Shown here piece after piece: positions 1-8,799 of a stretch of DNA of 64,000 bases. Within the stretch, counting starts at the first letter, position 1, and each line of letters starts with the position of its first letter. The DNA comes from Dyadobacter sp. UC 10 (GTDB lineage: Bacteria; Bacteroidota; Bacteroidia; Cytophagales; Spirosomataceae), in NCBI RefSeq assembly GCF_008369915.1, contig NZ_VSRN01000001.1, positions 992,001-1,056,000 on the forward strand. Reading direction: 5' to 3'. Below the pieces are notes generated by a model, which was not told where the DNA came from, did no database searches, and saw only the letters and a program-made list of their open reading frames with translations. Made by a program: the position numbers and the translations under genes.

Positions 1-2228
1 AACCCGGAGCCAATTACGTCCAGATTTCCGACGAGTTCAACAAACGGCTTGCCGAAATTCAAAAATCCAATAAATCGGACATTACATTCAGTGTCCTGAT
101 CGACAATACACGGTTGGTGCGCCAGTCTATCGAAGAAGTGGAAGAAACGCTTTTCATCGCGTTTGCACTGGTAGTAATTGTAATTCTTTTCTTCTTCCGC
201 AATTTCCTCGTCGCCGTACGGCCTTTGATCGATATTCCGATATCCCTGGTAGCGACATTTTTCGTCATGTACCTGTTTGGCTTTTCGATCAATATCCTGA
301 CCCTACTGGGCATTGTACTGGCAACCGGGCTCGTAGTGGATGATGGTATCGTAGTTACTGAAAATATTTTCCGAAAGCTGGAAAGCGGGCTTCCAATCAG
401 GCAGGCTGCATTGGAAGGGAGCCGTGAGATTTTCTTCGCGGTTATTTCTACGTCCCTCACACTCGCAGTGGTATTCCTCCCCGTGATATTTCTGGAAGGT
501 TTTGTTGGAAGCCTTTTCCGGGAATTCGGTATCGTAGTAGCCTCGGCAGTATTGATTTCCGCATTCGTATCCCTGACAATAACACCGGTACTTAACGTAT
601 TTCTGAATAGAAAAGACTCGGGTCACGGTTGGTTTTACAACAAAACAGAACCGTTTTTCGAAGGAATGGAAAATGGCTACAACCGCAGCCTGAAAGGATT
701 CATGAAAGTGAGATGGATGGCCTGGGTTCTTGTAGCAATTTGCGGGGTAATGATCTGGTTCACGTATTCCAACCTCCAAAGTGAGCTCGCACCGATGGAA
801 GACCGGAATAGCATTCGCTTCAATCTCTCCTCGCCTGAGGGGACAAGTTTCGACCAGATGCAGCAGATATCGGATGAGCTGGGCAACTTCCTGAACGATT
901 CTATTCCCGAAAAATCATTTACATTCTCTGCAACACCAGGTTTCGGCGGCGGAGGTATGAACAGTGCTACCGGCCGTCTAGGGTTGGTTCCGTCGGGAGA
1001 GCGGGTAAAAAGCCAGAATGAAATAGCCCAGGAAATTAACAAGAAGCTTTCGAGGTTCAATGACGCGCGGATCTTTGCTACCCAGGAACAGACTATTTCA
1101 GTAGGTATTGGTTCGAGAGGCTCATTACCAGTACAATTCGTGCTTCAAAACCTTGATTTTGAGAAGCTATATGACATTTTGCCGAAATTCCTGGAAGAGG
1201 CAAGACAAGATCCTACATTTCAGAACGTCGATGTGAACCTTAAATTCAATAAGCCTGAAATCAGATTAACCATTGACCGGCTAAAAGCGCGTGACCTTGG
1301 CCTTTCCACAACCGATGTTGCAGCAACCATTCAATCTGCATTCAGTGGCAGGCGTTTGGCGTATTTCATTATGAACGGGCAGCAATACCAGGTGATCGGG
1401 CAGGTTGAAAAATCGGAAAGGGACAGACCGGCAGACATTTCAAAACTGTATGTAAGAAACAACCGGGGAGAAAATATTCCCCTGACGGCTGTGGTGAAAA
1501 TGCAGGAAGAAAGCGGCCCGCCAACCATTTATCACTACAATCGTTACAAAAGCGCGACTGTATCAGCTTCGTTGGTAGAGGGGAAAACGATCGGAGATGG
1601 CGTGGCTGCTATGCGAAGGATTGGAAACAAATTGCTGGACGAATCTTTTCAGACGTCGTTGATCGGGCCTTCCCGCGATTTCGAAGAAAGTTCGTCCAAT
1701 ACCAGTTTCGCTTTTGGGCTGGCGCTATTGCTGGTTTATCTGGTGTTAGCTGGCCAGTTCGAGAGCTTTACCGATCCGTTTATTATTATGATCACGGTTC
1801 CGCTTGCACTTGCTGGTGCGTTGCTCAGCCTCTATTTGTTCGGACTCACAATCAATATTTTCTCTCAGATCGGTATGATCATGCTTATCGGCCTGGTCAC
1901 GAAAAACGGTATCCTGATCGTAGAGTTTGCAAACCAGAAACGGGAACAGGGAATGGAAAGAATGGCTGCCGCGGTAGAATCAGCTACGCAGCGTTTGCGC
2001 CCGATATTAATGACCAGCCTTGCCACTGCATTCGGTGCTTTACCGATCGCATTGAGCCTGGGTGCGGCTGCTACGAGTCGTATTCCTTTGGGAGTCGTAA
2101 TTGTGGGTGGATTAATGTTCTCGCTGATTCTGACGCTATTTGTGATACCGGCTGTCTATACATTCATCTCACCCAAAAAACACAAAAAGACGGAAGAAGA
2201 AAAAATGGCTGAAGAGCTGGCAGTCTAG
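1..2228 (+). CDS. RND-family efflux transporter permease (AcrB/HAE1 type), 5' end outside the window
   Basis: The reading frame is open from the first bases, so this is the C-terminal part (about 740 residues) of a roughly 1,040-residue inner-membrane drug/proton antiporter. The first half-helical bundle carries VVDDGIVVTENI with the paired aspartates of transmembrane segment 4. The second carries GLVTKNGILIVEF with the lysine of segment 10. Together these form the proton-relay triad of AcrB-type pumps, so the pump looks functional. The large periplasmic porter loop lies between them. The charged tail ends with a lysine/glutamate-rich stretch. A TolC-like gene follows 48 bp downstream on the same strand, and a periplasmic adaptor gene is expected upstream of the window. 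Family is certain; substrate is not visible. Confidence 0.95.
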   Translation, partial: PGANYVQISDEFNKRLAEIQKSNKSDITFSVLIDNTRLVRQSIEEVEETLFIAFALVVIVILFFFRNFLVAVRPLIDIPISLVATFFVMYLFGFSINILTLLGIVLATGLVVDDGIVVTENIFRKLESGLPIRQAALEGSREIFFAVISTSLTLAVVFLPVIFLEGFVGSLFREFGIVVASAVLISAFVSLTITPVLNVFLNRKDSGHGWFYNKTEPFFEGMENGYNRSLKGFMKVRWMAWVLVAICGVMIWFTYSNLQSELAPMEDRNSIRFNLSSPEGTSFDQMQQISDELGNFLNDSIPEKSFTFSATPGFGGGGMNSATGRLGLVPSGERVKSQNEIAQEINKKLSRFNDARIFATQEQTISVGIGSRGSLPVQFVLQNLDFEKLYDILPKFLEEARQDPTFQNVDVNLKFNKPEIRLTIDRLKARDLGLSTTDVAATIQSAFSGRRLAYFIMNGQQYQVIGQVEKSERDRPADISKLYVRNNRGENIPLTAVVKMQEESGPPTIYHYNRYKSATVSASLVEGKTIGDGVAAMRRIGNKLLDESFQTSLIGPSRDFEESSSNTSFAFGLALLLVYLVLAGQFESFTDPFIIMITVPLALAGALLSLYLFGLTINIFSQIGMIMLIGLVTKNGILIVEFANQKREQGMERMAAAVESATQRLRPILMTSLATAFGALPIALSLGAAATSRIPLGVVIVGGLMFSLILTLFVIPAVYTFISPKKHKKTEEEKMAEELAV

Positions 2229-2276
2229 CTCTTTCCCATCTTATCCATTTTTTAATATAATCCACATTGTTTTTGC

Positions 2277-3608
2277 ATGAACCCGCTCACCATTTTTAAG
2301 AACAAAAGGTACCTTCTGATTTATTTCCTGTTATGCGGGAGCAATGCATTTTGTTACCAGGTAACTGACACGCTATCACTTACTCTGGATGCTGCAATCG
2401 CTACTGCATTGAAAAATAGTTATGAGATTGAGATTGCAAAAAACAATGTCGAAGTAAATACCGTACTGAATAATTACGGAGTTGCAGGCGGGCTGCCGGT
2501 AGTCGCTGCAAACGCTTCGAATACCGAACAAATTACCGAGGTAAACCAGAAATTGAACAACGGTACTGAAATCAACCGCAGCGCGGCTGCCGGTAACAAT
2601 ACCCAGGCCAGTCTGTCGGTCGGTTTGCTGCTTTACAATGGCAAAAGGGTGGTTTCCACCAAAAAACGCCTGGCCGAACTGCAGTATCAGAGCCAGGAAC
2701 TGCTCAACTCGCAAATCCAGAATACCATTGCCCTGGTCATGACAAGCTATTTCGATGTGGTGCGTCAGCTTAGCTATCTGAATACCCTGCGTGCCTCCAT
2801 TCAGGCTTCTGAAAAGCGGCTGGAAATTTTGAAGGTAAGAAAAGAGGCGGGTATGGCAAATAATGCGGATATTTTCCAGGCGCAGATCGACCTAAATACG
2901 CTCAACCAAACTTTGCTGGATCAGCAGATGATTGCCCAGGTTGCTAAGACAGAGTTACTGCGGATATTAACTTTGGATACAAAATCCGCGGTCACGATCA
3001 GCGACACCATTACGGTCGACCAGCATTTAAATCTGGATACTATCCTTGATCGCCTCTCGCAAAATGCCGACCTGAAAGCGGCCGATCACCAGATCCGCAT
3101 CAATGAGCTGATCGTGCGGGAAACCGCTGCCCTGCGCTACCCCACTGTGCGTCTAAATACAGCCTACAACTATTCCCGCAATCAGACTGCCGCGGGCTTC
3201 ACACTTCTAAACCGCTCACTCGGACCAAATGCCGGGATCACACTATCTGTCCCAATATACAATGGCTCCTCTTTTAAAAGACAAAAACAGGCTGCGGAGA
3301 TCAATACTTCAACCGCGAAAATCCAGAAAAACGTTCTGGTAAGAGACTATAACGCAGGTATTGTCAAAATGTACCAAACTTACCTGAGCTCACTTCAGCA
3401 ACTCGAAAATCAAAAACAAAACTACGCGCTCAGCAAGCAGCTGCTCGACCTTACTTTGCAGCGCTTCGAGCTGATCCAGGCTACTATTATTGATGTAAGA
3501 GAAGCGCAAAGAAGTTTCGAAGACGCGGGCTACCGCCTGATCAATCTGAATTACGCGGCCAAAGCAGCAGAAATAGAGCTGAAAAGGCTGAGCAATACTT
3601 TGCAATAA
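2277..3608 (+). CDS. TolC-family outer membrane efflux protein
   Basis: This 443-residue protein forms the outer-membrane channel of a tripartite pump. Residues 1-27 look like a signal peptide ending near GSNAFCYQ. The rest is rich in long amphipathic helices with the repeated layout of the OEP/TolC family (two internal repeats, each starting with a Dxx(L/I)xxAL-like helix, such as LTLDAAIATALKNS near residue 35). It follows the RND permease by 48 bp with no terminator between, so the two are probably co-transcribed. A perfect hairpin lies just downstream. Length is normal for the family. The assignment is by family features and context; the exported compound is unknown. Confidence 0.93.
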   Translation: MNPLTIFKNKRYLLIYFLLCGSNAFCYQVTDTLSLTLDAAIATALKNSYEIEIAKNNVEVNTVLNNYGVAGGLPVVAANASNTEQITEVNQKLNNGTEINRSAAAGNNTQASLSVGLLLYNGKRVVSTKKRLAELQYQSQELLNSQIQNTIALVMTSYFDVVRQLSYLNTLRASIQASEKRLEILKVRKEAGMANNADIFQAQIDLNTLNQTLLDQQMIAQVAKTELLRILTLDTKSAVTISDTITVDQHLNLDTILDRLSQNADLKAADHQIRINELIVRETAALRYPTVRLNTAYNYSRNQTAAGFTLLNRSLGPNAGITLSVPIYNGSSFKRQKQAAEINTSTAKIQKNVLVRDYNAGIVKMYQTYLSSLQQLENQKQNYALSKQLLDLTLQRFELIQATIIDVREAQRSFEDAGYRLINLNYAAKAAEIELKRLSNTLQ

Positions 3609-3635
3609 CGATATTTATTGAGGTTAAAAATAAAA

Positions 3636-3666
3636 GCCCCACATTCAGCGCACCTGAATGTGGGGC
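3636..3666. terminator. Perfect 13-bp hairpin after the tolC-like gene
   Basis: GCCCCACATTCAG (3636-3648) and its exact reverse complement (3654-3666) are separated by a 5-nt loop. An A-rich run lies before the stem and a weak T-containing run (cttaacttt) after it. The position, 27 bp after the stop codon of the efflux gene, fits a transcription terminator. Confidence 0.7.
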
Positions 3667-3818
3667 CTTAACTTTCTGTGGCATAGCTTTTTACTAATAA
3701 ATTTCGACAGGACTAAAATTACTGTTAAACCTCCGCACGATTTTCTCGTCTAAACTACTTGCCACCTTCAACTTACTGTGCGGCAGCATACACTTGCTGT
3801 CACAAAAACTTAAACGTC

Positions 3819-6224
3819 ATGCAAAATTTGTTGCTTTCATTGCTCCTTTTAACGCTTTTCGCAAATGTTGTGCTTGCGCAGGAAGAGCCTGCTGCATTTA
3901 CCATTTCCGGGAAACTGGCAGACTCGGACAAGCGACCTGTACCTTTTGCGAACGTTGCCCTCTACGGTTCCAGGGACTCAACATTGATAGGTGGCAGCAC
4001 TTCTGACGAAAACGGCGTTTTCACTATTCCCGCCGATCCGGGGAATTACTTCATCAAAATCACATTTCTTGCGATGCGTGAGAAATTTGTTCAAAATATA
4101 AATGTGGCCGGCAAAAATGTAGATGTTGGTCTCATCTCCATGGTTTCCGATGCTCAAAATTTAGAAGAATTGGTTGTGACAGGCGAAAGAAGCCAGATGG
4201 AACTACAATTGGACAAACGCGTTTTCAATGTTGGAAAAGACCTGAGTAACATCGGCAGCAATGCTTCCGATATCCTCAATAACATGCCGTCGGTCACGGT
4301 GGATGTGGAAGGAAATGTGGCATTACGGGGTAGCCAAAACGTGAGGATCCTGATCGACGGAAAACAATCCGGAATGGTAGGGTTAAATCCCGCAGAGGCG
4401 TTACGGCAAATCCCGGGTGACCTGATAGAAAGCATCGAGATCATTACAAATCCATCGTCACGTTACGATGCAGAAGGCGAAGTCGGCATCCTGAACATCG
4501 TGATGAAGAAAAATATAAGGTACGGGCTCAACGGATCTTTTACCGGCAATGCCGGCTACCCTTCCAATTTCGGCGCCTCTTTTAATCTTAATTACCGTCG
4601 CAAAAAAGTAAATTTTATAGCCAACTACGGTTTGATGTACCGGGAAGGCCCCGGACGCGGGAATTCCCGCCAGGCTTACAATAGCGCGGACACCAGTTTT
4701 GTTTACGAATCGAATACCAATCGCACGAGGTCGGGATATTCCAATAATGTGATGGTAGGTCTGGATTATTTTATCAATAACTATAACACGCTTACTACCA
4801 CACTCTCCTACCGCAATTCTCAGAACGACAACAGGTCTGCGCTTCAATACCGCGATTACGATCTCAATAATATACTCACCAGTACTGTTGTGCGGGAGGA
4901 AAGAGAAACCGAGCCGCGGAATAATATGGAGGCTGCATTGAGCTACAAAAAGACATTCGAACGAAAAGGGCAAAGCCTTACCTTCGATGCGAAGTATATT
5001 CTGAGTGATGAAACGGAAGCTGCGAAATACAATGAGTTTTCGGACAGTGATGCCGCCCGCATTGTCCAGAGGTCATTTAATACCGAAGATGAGCGGAATT
5101 TTCTGGCCCAGCTGGATTACATTCATCCGCTCGGAAAAGAAGGAAAGATCGAGGTAGGTTTAAAGAGCTCCATCCGCCAGCTCGACAACGATTTTTCAGT
5201 ACACCAGCAGAACGAAGAAATGAACTGGATTATCCTGCCTGATTTCGATAACAGGCTGGCCTACGATGAAAGGATTCACGCCGGCTACGCCATGGCGAGC
5301 AGCCAGTTCGGAAAAGTGTTTGTGCAGGCAGGTTTGCGCGGAGAGTATACCGACATCCTGACAGAACTTAAAAAAACAGCCGTAACCAATCACAGGCAGT
5401 ACTTTAACCTTTTCCCCAGCCTGCACCTGTCCTACAAATTGAAAGAGGCACAGACATTGCAGTTGAGTTACAGTTACAGGCTTAGCCGTCCAAGCTTCCG
5501 GGACTTACTGCCTTTTTCCAATTTCAGCGATTCGAGGGTTTTTCGCGCCGGTAACCCGCTTCTTAATCCCGAGTTCACGCATTCTTTCGAAGCAGGCCAT
5601 TTGCTGAATATGGAAAAAGGAACGCTGCTGTCGAGCGTGTACTATCGTCACCGGCTGGGCGTAGTTGAGAATATCACATCAGTAGATTCCACAGGATTTA
5701 CTACAATTACGCCTATAAACTTGTCCACGGGAGACTCTTACGGCTTCGAATTCAACCTCACATACGATCCAGCGCCCTGGTGGAAGCTGACTGCCAATGC
5801 AAATGTGTTCCGTGCGATGAATCAGGGATTCTATAACGATAGATTATACGAAAGCGACACCTATTCGTGGACCAGCCGCCTTTCATCCCGGCTAACCCTT
5901 TTCAAATCCGTCGACTTTCAGAGTTCTTTCAACTACCGTGCGCCCCGGCGCACAACGCAGGGAAGAGATCTGTCCGTATATTTCATCGACCTCGGACTTT
6001 CGAAAGACATTTTAAAAGGACGTGGAACGATCACAGCGAGCGTCCGCGACTTGCTAAATTCTAACAAACGTCGCAGCATAGTCGAAAGCGCCGGTTATTA
6101 CTCAAGATCAGAATTCCAATGGCGGCCCCGCCAGTTTTTGCTTACAGTATCTTACAGACTCAACAGATCAAAAGAAAGGCCAAGTCTGGACAAACAAAGC
6201 GACGGTGGTGGTGATGAGGAATGA
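3819..6224 (+). CDS. TonB-dependent receptor-like outer membrane beta-barrel protein
   Basis: The ATG at 3819 gives an 801-residue protein with a clear signal peptide (MQNLLLSLLLLTLFANVVLA, cleaved before QEEPAA). An in-frame TTG at 3759 would add a non-signal prefix, so it was rejected. Residues about 25-115 form a CarboxypepD_reg-like beta-sandwich. Next comes a plug domain with LRGSQNVRILIDGKQSG, then a barrel typical of the Bacteroidota 'outer membrane beta-barrel family' (OMP_b-brl_3). The C-terminus is SYRLNRS plus a short acidic tail. No SusD-like partner lies next to it, so it is probably not a classical polysaccharide-utilisation system. A siderophore, peptide or metal ligand is possible; the ligand cannot be read from the sequence. 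Confidence 0.9.
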   Translation: MQNLLLSLLLLTLFANVVLAQEEPAAFTISGKLADSDKRPVPFANVALYGSRDSTLIGGSTSDENGVFTIPADPGNYFIKITFLAMREKFVQNINVAGKNVDVGLISMVSDAQNLEELVVTGERSQMELQLDKRVFNVGKDLSNIGSNASDILNNMPSVTVDVEGNVALRGSQNVRILIDGKQSGMVGLNPAEALRQIPGDLIESIEIITNPSSRYDAEGEVGILNIVMKKNIRYGLNGSFTGNAGYPSNFGASFNLNYRRKKVNFIANYGLMYREGPGRGNSRQAYNSADTSFVYESNTNRTRSGYSNNVMVGLDYFINNYNTLTTTLSYRNSQNDNRSALQYRDYDLNNILTSTVVREERETEPRNNMEAALSYKKTFERKGQSLTFDAKYILSDETEAAKYNEFSDSDAARIVQRSFNTEDERNFLAQLDYIHPLGKEGKIEVGLKSSIRQLDNDFSVHQQNEEMNWIILPDFDNRLAYDERIHAGYAMASSQFGKVFVQAGLRGEYTDILTELKKTAVTNHRQYFNLFPSLHLSYKLKEAQTLQLSYSYRLSRPSFRDLLPFSNFSDSRVFRAGNPLLNPEFTHSFEAGHLLNMEKGTLLSSVYYRHRLGVVENITSVDSTGFTTITPINLSTGDSYGFEFNLTYDPAPWWKLTANANVFRAMNQGFYNDRLYESDTYSWTSRLSSRLTLFKSVDFQSSFNYRAPRRTTQGRDLSVYFIDLGLSKDILKGRGTITASVRDLLNSNKRRSIVESAGYYSRSEFQWRPRQFLLTVSYRLNRSKERPSLDKQSDGGGDEE

Positions 6225-6242
6225 TAGTCCTGCCGAAAACAT

Positions 6243-6250
6243 TACCTTTG
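6243..6250 (+). promoter_or_regulatory. Bacteroidota-type -7 element (TACCTTTG)
   Basis: It matches TAnnTTTG and lies 23 bases before the ATG of the S1-domain gene. No convincing -33 TTG is visible at the usual spacing. Confidence 0.5.
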
Positions 6251-6273
6251 CGGTTTACAACTGAACAATCACA

Positions 6274-7113
6274 ATGCTTTTTATCGGAAAATATAATCAC
6301 CTTACCATTGAAAGAGTGACCAGCGTCGGCATGTTTCTCAGCGATGTGGAAGGTGAAGAAGTGCTGCTACCCAATCAATACCTGACAGACGAAATGCAGG
6401 TCGGAGACGAGATCAGGGTATTTGTTTACCTCGATTCGGAAGACCGCCCGGTGGCCACTACCCAAACTCCAAAAATCATTCGCAACGAATTCGCTTTTTT
6501 AGAAGTGAAGGATGTTTCGGAATATGGTGCTTTTTTGGATTGGGGTTTGATTAAAGATCTTTTCGTGCCGTTCCGGGAGCAGACTACGCCAATGGAAATC
6601 GGCGAGTGGCATGTTGTGTTTCTGTATCTGGACCAGAAAAGTTCGAGATTACTGGCTTCGACGAAAATCGATAAGTTCCTGGACAATGAACGTTTGACAG
6701 TTAAGGAAGGTGATGAAGTCGACTTGCTGATTTTTCAAAAAACAGATCTGGGCTTTAACGCAATCGTGAACCAATATCACAAGGGTCTTATTTACGGAAA
6801 TGAGGTTTTTCGCAATCTGAAAGTAGGAGACAGCTTGAAAGGCTATGTCAAAAAGATCCGGCCGGAGAACAAGCTGGATATCAGCCTGCAAAAAAGCACC
6901 ACAGAAACCATCGAACCAGCAGGAAAACAGATTCTGGAACTCGTTCAAAAAGGCGGAGGTTACCTGAACCTGTCGGACAGCAGTTCCCCCGAGGATATTT
7001 ACAAACAGTTAGAGATCAGCAAGAAAGTATTCAAAAAGGCAATCGGCGGCCTCTACAAACAAGGTCTGATCCGAATTGCAGAGGACGGCATATATCTGGT
7101 TAGCGCAGATTGA
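6274..7113 (+). CDS. CvfB-like S1 RNA-binding domain protein
   Basis: The protein has 279 residues, the usual length for the CvfB/YitL family of cytosolic RNA-binding proteins. It shows consecutive S1-like OB folds: residues about 5-65 (SVGMFLSDVEGEEVLLPNQYL), 70-130 (VSEYGAFLDWGLIKDLFVP, a good S1 core) and 145-215. The C-terminus is a winged-helix domain (SPEDIYKQLEISKKVFKKA) reading as a helix-turn-helix. Homologues affect virulence-factor expression in Staphylococcus and bind RNA, but the cellular role in Bacteroidota is not settled. The gene stands alone, with its own promoter-like element just upstream. Confidence 0.9.
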   Translation: MLFIGKYNHLTIERVTSVGMFLSDVEGEEVLLPNQYLTDEMQVGDEIRVFVYLDSEDRPVATTQTPKIIRNEFAFLEVKDVSEYGAFLDWGLIKDLFVPFREQTTPMEIGEWHVVFLYLDQKSSRLLASTKIDKFLDNERLTVKEGDEVDLLIFQKTDLGFNAIVNQYHKGLIYGNEVFRNLKVGDSLKGYVKKIRPENKLDISLQKSTTETIEPAGKQILELVQKGGGYLNLSDSSSPEDIYKQLEISKKVFKKAIGGLYKQGLIRIAEDGIYLVSAD

Positions 7114-7123
7114 TTTGATTTTG

Positions 7124-7131
7124 TATTTTTG
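7124..7131 (+). promoter_or_regulatory. Bacteroidota-type -7 element (TATTTTTG)
   Basis: This TAnnTTTG match lies 17 bases before the ATG of the antitoxin remnant and is the likely promoter of the former toxin-antitoxin operon. Confidence 0.45.
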
Positions 7132-7148
7132 ATTAAAACAGAAAAGTC

Positions 7149-7334
7149 ATGCATACCATCGAAATTGAGATTACTGATAAGAAAGCGATGAAGCTTTTGA
7201 TGGATATGGAAGAAATGCATTTAATCAAAGTGATTAACAAAAAGCTCAATATTTCGTCATTGAGAAGCAAGATCAAAGCGCCGATGATATTATTATTGAT
7301 ACAACTGTCGATATCCGTCAGTTGTATAGACTAA
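7149..7334 (+). pseudogene. Antitoxin (VapB-like) remnant, 5' part
   Basis: Residues 1-33 (starting MHTIEIEITDKKAMKLLMDM) resemble the N-terminus of small Bacteroidota antitoxins found upstream of PIN-domain toxins, in which a short beta strand is followed by a leucine-rich helix. After about residue 33 the frame leaves antitoxin-like sequence. The 61-residue product then reads through PIN-toxin DNA in the wrong frame to a stop at 7332-7334. The simplest reading is a deletion that joined the front of the antitoxin gene to the back half of the toxin gene. The similarity is judged by eye. Confidence 0.5.
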
Positions 7335-7384
7335 AATTGCCAGATGCTATTATACCAGCAACAGCGCTAGCTGGCAACTTTAGT
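7238..7384 (+). pseudogene. PIN-domain toxin (VapC-like) remnant, middle part, interrupted by insertion sequences
   Basis: In the frame open from 7238 (after a TAA at 7235-7237) the translation includes VDIRQLYRLKLPDAIIPATA, the typical second half of a PIN-domain ribonuclease. It contains the LPDA motif with a conserved acidic residue. The frame runs 49 codons to the exact edge of the insertion sequences at 7384. It continues on the far side at 10206-10283 once one copy of the 8-bp duplication is removed. The N-terminal half with the first catalytic aspartate is missing, so the toxin was already incomplete or was damaged separately. Confidence 0.75.
7377..7384. repeat. Left 8-bp target-site duplication (ACTTTAGT)
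   Basis: It is identical to 10198-10205 at the other end of the tandem insertion sequences. An 8-bp length is usual for ISL3-like elements. Confidence 0.85.
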
Positions 7385-7409
7385 GGCTCAAGACCAAAAC
7401 TTGTGGAGC
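7385..7409. repeat. Outer left terminal inverted repeat
   Basis: These 25 bp pair with the reverse complement of 10173-10197 with two mismatches. The shared core is CCAAAACTTGTGGAGC. Confidence 0.85.
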
Positions 7410-7417
7410 AACTTGGA

Positions 7418-8404
7418 TTAAGCATATAATTGAGTAAGGCGATACAGGAAGAACTCAACGTTTCTTACCCCTCTGAACTGTGCTCTGAACGCTTTGATTT
7501 TCGCGTTGAAGGATTCGGCAGATGCGTTAGTGCTGCGGTTATCAAAGTAATTAACGATTGTCTTATAGTGGTTTTCAATCGAGCGGGCTACGGTATTGAA
7601 TGACTTGAAGCCAGATTGCCGGACCTTTTCATGCCATTTGGCTAATCTGGTCAACCCATATATTTTTTCCGTTGTAGTCGTGAAGATGTTACTGAGCCCT
7701 ATCGTTAGCTCGTACGCTTTTTTCAAATCGGGGAAGCGTTCAAAAAGAAGCAGGGCGCGTTCTTTTTGGCTGTCTGTCCAGGTATTGGGCTTTTTGTATA
7801 GCGCGTACCTGCTTCGAGCCAGTAGCTGTTTAATGGTGTCGCCATTAGATAATATCTCTGGATGATATTCATTCTGAGACATTTTAGCCTGCTCAATAGC
7901 ATCGCTTTCCTGATCCAGGACTTCCCAGCGATGTTTGATCCGGATATCTTGGAGGGCATCAACTGCGAGTCTTTGAACATGGAAACGGTCAGTCACTCGC
8001 ACCGCCCGTGGAAAGCATCGCTTGGCAATCAAGGACATACTGCCCGCCATGTCCAGGGTGATTTCTGACACTTTCTTCCGCAGTGGTTCCGGGATTTTGC
8101 GAAGTACTTCAATCACTGCTTCTGCCTTAGTTCCAGCCACTATTGCTACAATGCTGCCACGGCCACCTTTGGCAGATTTATTGGTAAGGATTGTATACAA
8201 TTCGCCGTGCGAAAGACTGGTTTCGTCGATCGATAGATGAGATCCTAGGTTTTCGGGATACAAGAGCCATTTTTTTGCATGACCTCTTTGCTTCCAATCT
8301 TTAAATCCACTCTGAAAATCACGATACTGCCGTAGCAAAGCCCTACCATCAACGCCATAGAAACGACCAATGCTCCAAATATCATTAGCCCTCGTATCCA
8401 CCAA
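7418..8404 (-). CDS. ISAon1-type DDE transposase (copy A, ORF2)
   Basis: This 328-residue transposase has a DDE_Tnp_ISL3-type catalytic domain. D60 is in HLSIDETSL, D118 in EITLDMAGSM and E297 in STNASAESFN, giving an intact DDE triad. The C-terminal FRAQFRGVRNVEFFLYRL is near-identical in copy B. The first codon is TTG at 8402-8404, inside the end of ORF1 (20-nt overlap) and in its +1 frame. Translation therefore needs either a TTG start coupled to ORF1 or a frameshift at the T6A4 run just upstream. The protein looks intact, although the element has lost one end. Confidence 0.9.
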   Translation of the reverse strand: MVDTRANDIWSIGRFYGVDGRALLRQYRDFQSGFKDWKQRGHAKKWLLYPENLGSHLSIDETSLSHGELYTILTNKSAKGGRGSIVAIVAGTKAEAVIEVLRKIPEPLRKKVSEITLDMAGSMSLIAKRCFPRAVRVTDRFHVQRLAVDALQDIRIKHRWEVLDQESDAIEQAKMSQNEYHPEILSNGDTIKQLLARSRYALYKKPNTWTDSQKERALLLFERFPDLKKAYELTIGLSNIFTTTTEKIYGLTRLAKWHEKVRQSGFKSFNTVARSIENHYKTIVNYFDNRSTNASAESFNAKIKAFRAQFRGVRNVEFFLYRLTQLYA

Positions 8405-8744
8405 TTTCTTTTAAAAAATCCGCGAATTCAATAGTCATTCGCGTGCCTTCTGCTACTTCTGTCCAGTCTCTATGGACAACTTTGCCAGTCTTGGTATTGA
8501 GCCACCTACGACGTTTAATATGAAGGAATACCTTGTGGCCCCGAATTGGGAAATCCTGCAGGGTAATGGTGGGGAAATAACCTTTGGAGAGCAAGTCTGC
8601 CTTTATTGGATCAGCTTCTGGATAATTTTTCTCTTCCAAATAGACGTGATAACGTTCCTCTGACTTCTCTACATGGGTCAGTAAGTAATTCTCAATTATA
8701 AAATCCGGTAAGATTAACTCGATAAGCGGCAGGAAACTCTCCAA
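8385..8744 (-). CDS. ISAon1-type transposase N-terminal region protein (copy A, ORF1)
   Basis: This 119-residue protein precedes the DDE ORF in this IS group and presumably supplies DNA binding. It starts MESFLPLIELILPDFIIENY and contains the basic stretch HIKRRRWLNTKTGK near residues 76-89, consistent with a nucleic-acid-binding fold. The equivalent ORF in copy B has 123 residues and the same layout. The pairing and the overlap with ORF2 define the element type; the exact function of this ORF is inferred. Confidence 0.85.
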   Translation of the reverse strand: MESFLPLIELILPDFIIENYLLTHVEKSEERYHVYLEEKNYPEADPIKADLLSKGYFPTITLQDFPIRGHKVFLHIKRRRWLNTKTGKVVHRDWTEVAEGTRMTIEFADFLKEIGGYEG

Positions 8745-8766
8745 AACAAACTGGTTTGATTAAAAA

Positions 8767-8791
8767 GGATCAAGACCAAATGTTGTGGAGC
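8767..8791. repeat. Inner terminal inverted repeat (left end of copy B)
   Basis: It is related to the outer left repeat but has a changed core (CAAATGTTGTGGAGC in place of CAAAACTTGTGGAGC), so the two outer repeats match each other better than either matches this one. Confidence 0.8.
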
Positions 8792-8799
8792 ACCTTGGA

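Larger units (their letters stand above)
7385..8766 (-). mobile_element. ISAon1-type (ISL3-like) insertion sequence, copy A, right end truncated
   Basis: The element starts at 7385 with the 25-bp terminal inverted repeat (GGCTCAAGACCAAAAC and on). It carries two overlapping minus-strand ORFs (7418-8404 and 8385-8744). It stops at GATTAAAAA (8758-8766), directly against the terminal repeat of copy B. Compared with copy B it lacks the last 50 bp, including its own right terminal repeat, so it cannot move alone. Confidence 0.85.

Noticed and set aside
303-779. Long ORF opposite the RND transporter gene
   Set aside because: It is antisense to a strongly supported coding region and has no family features; it is a frame shadow, like other antisense ORFs in the window.
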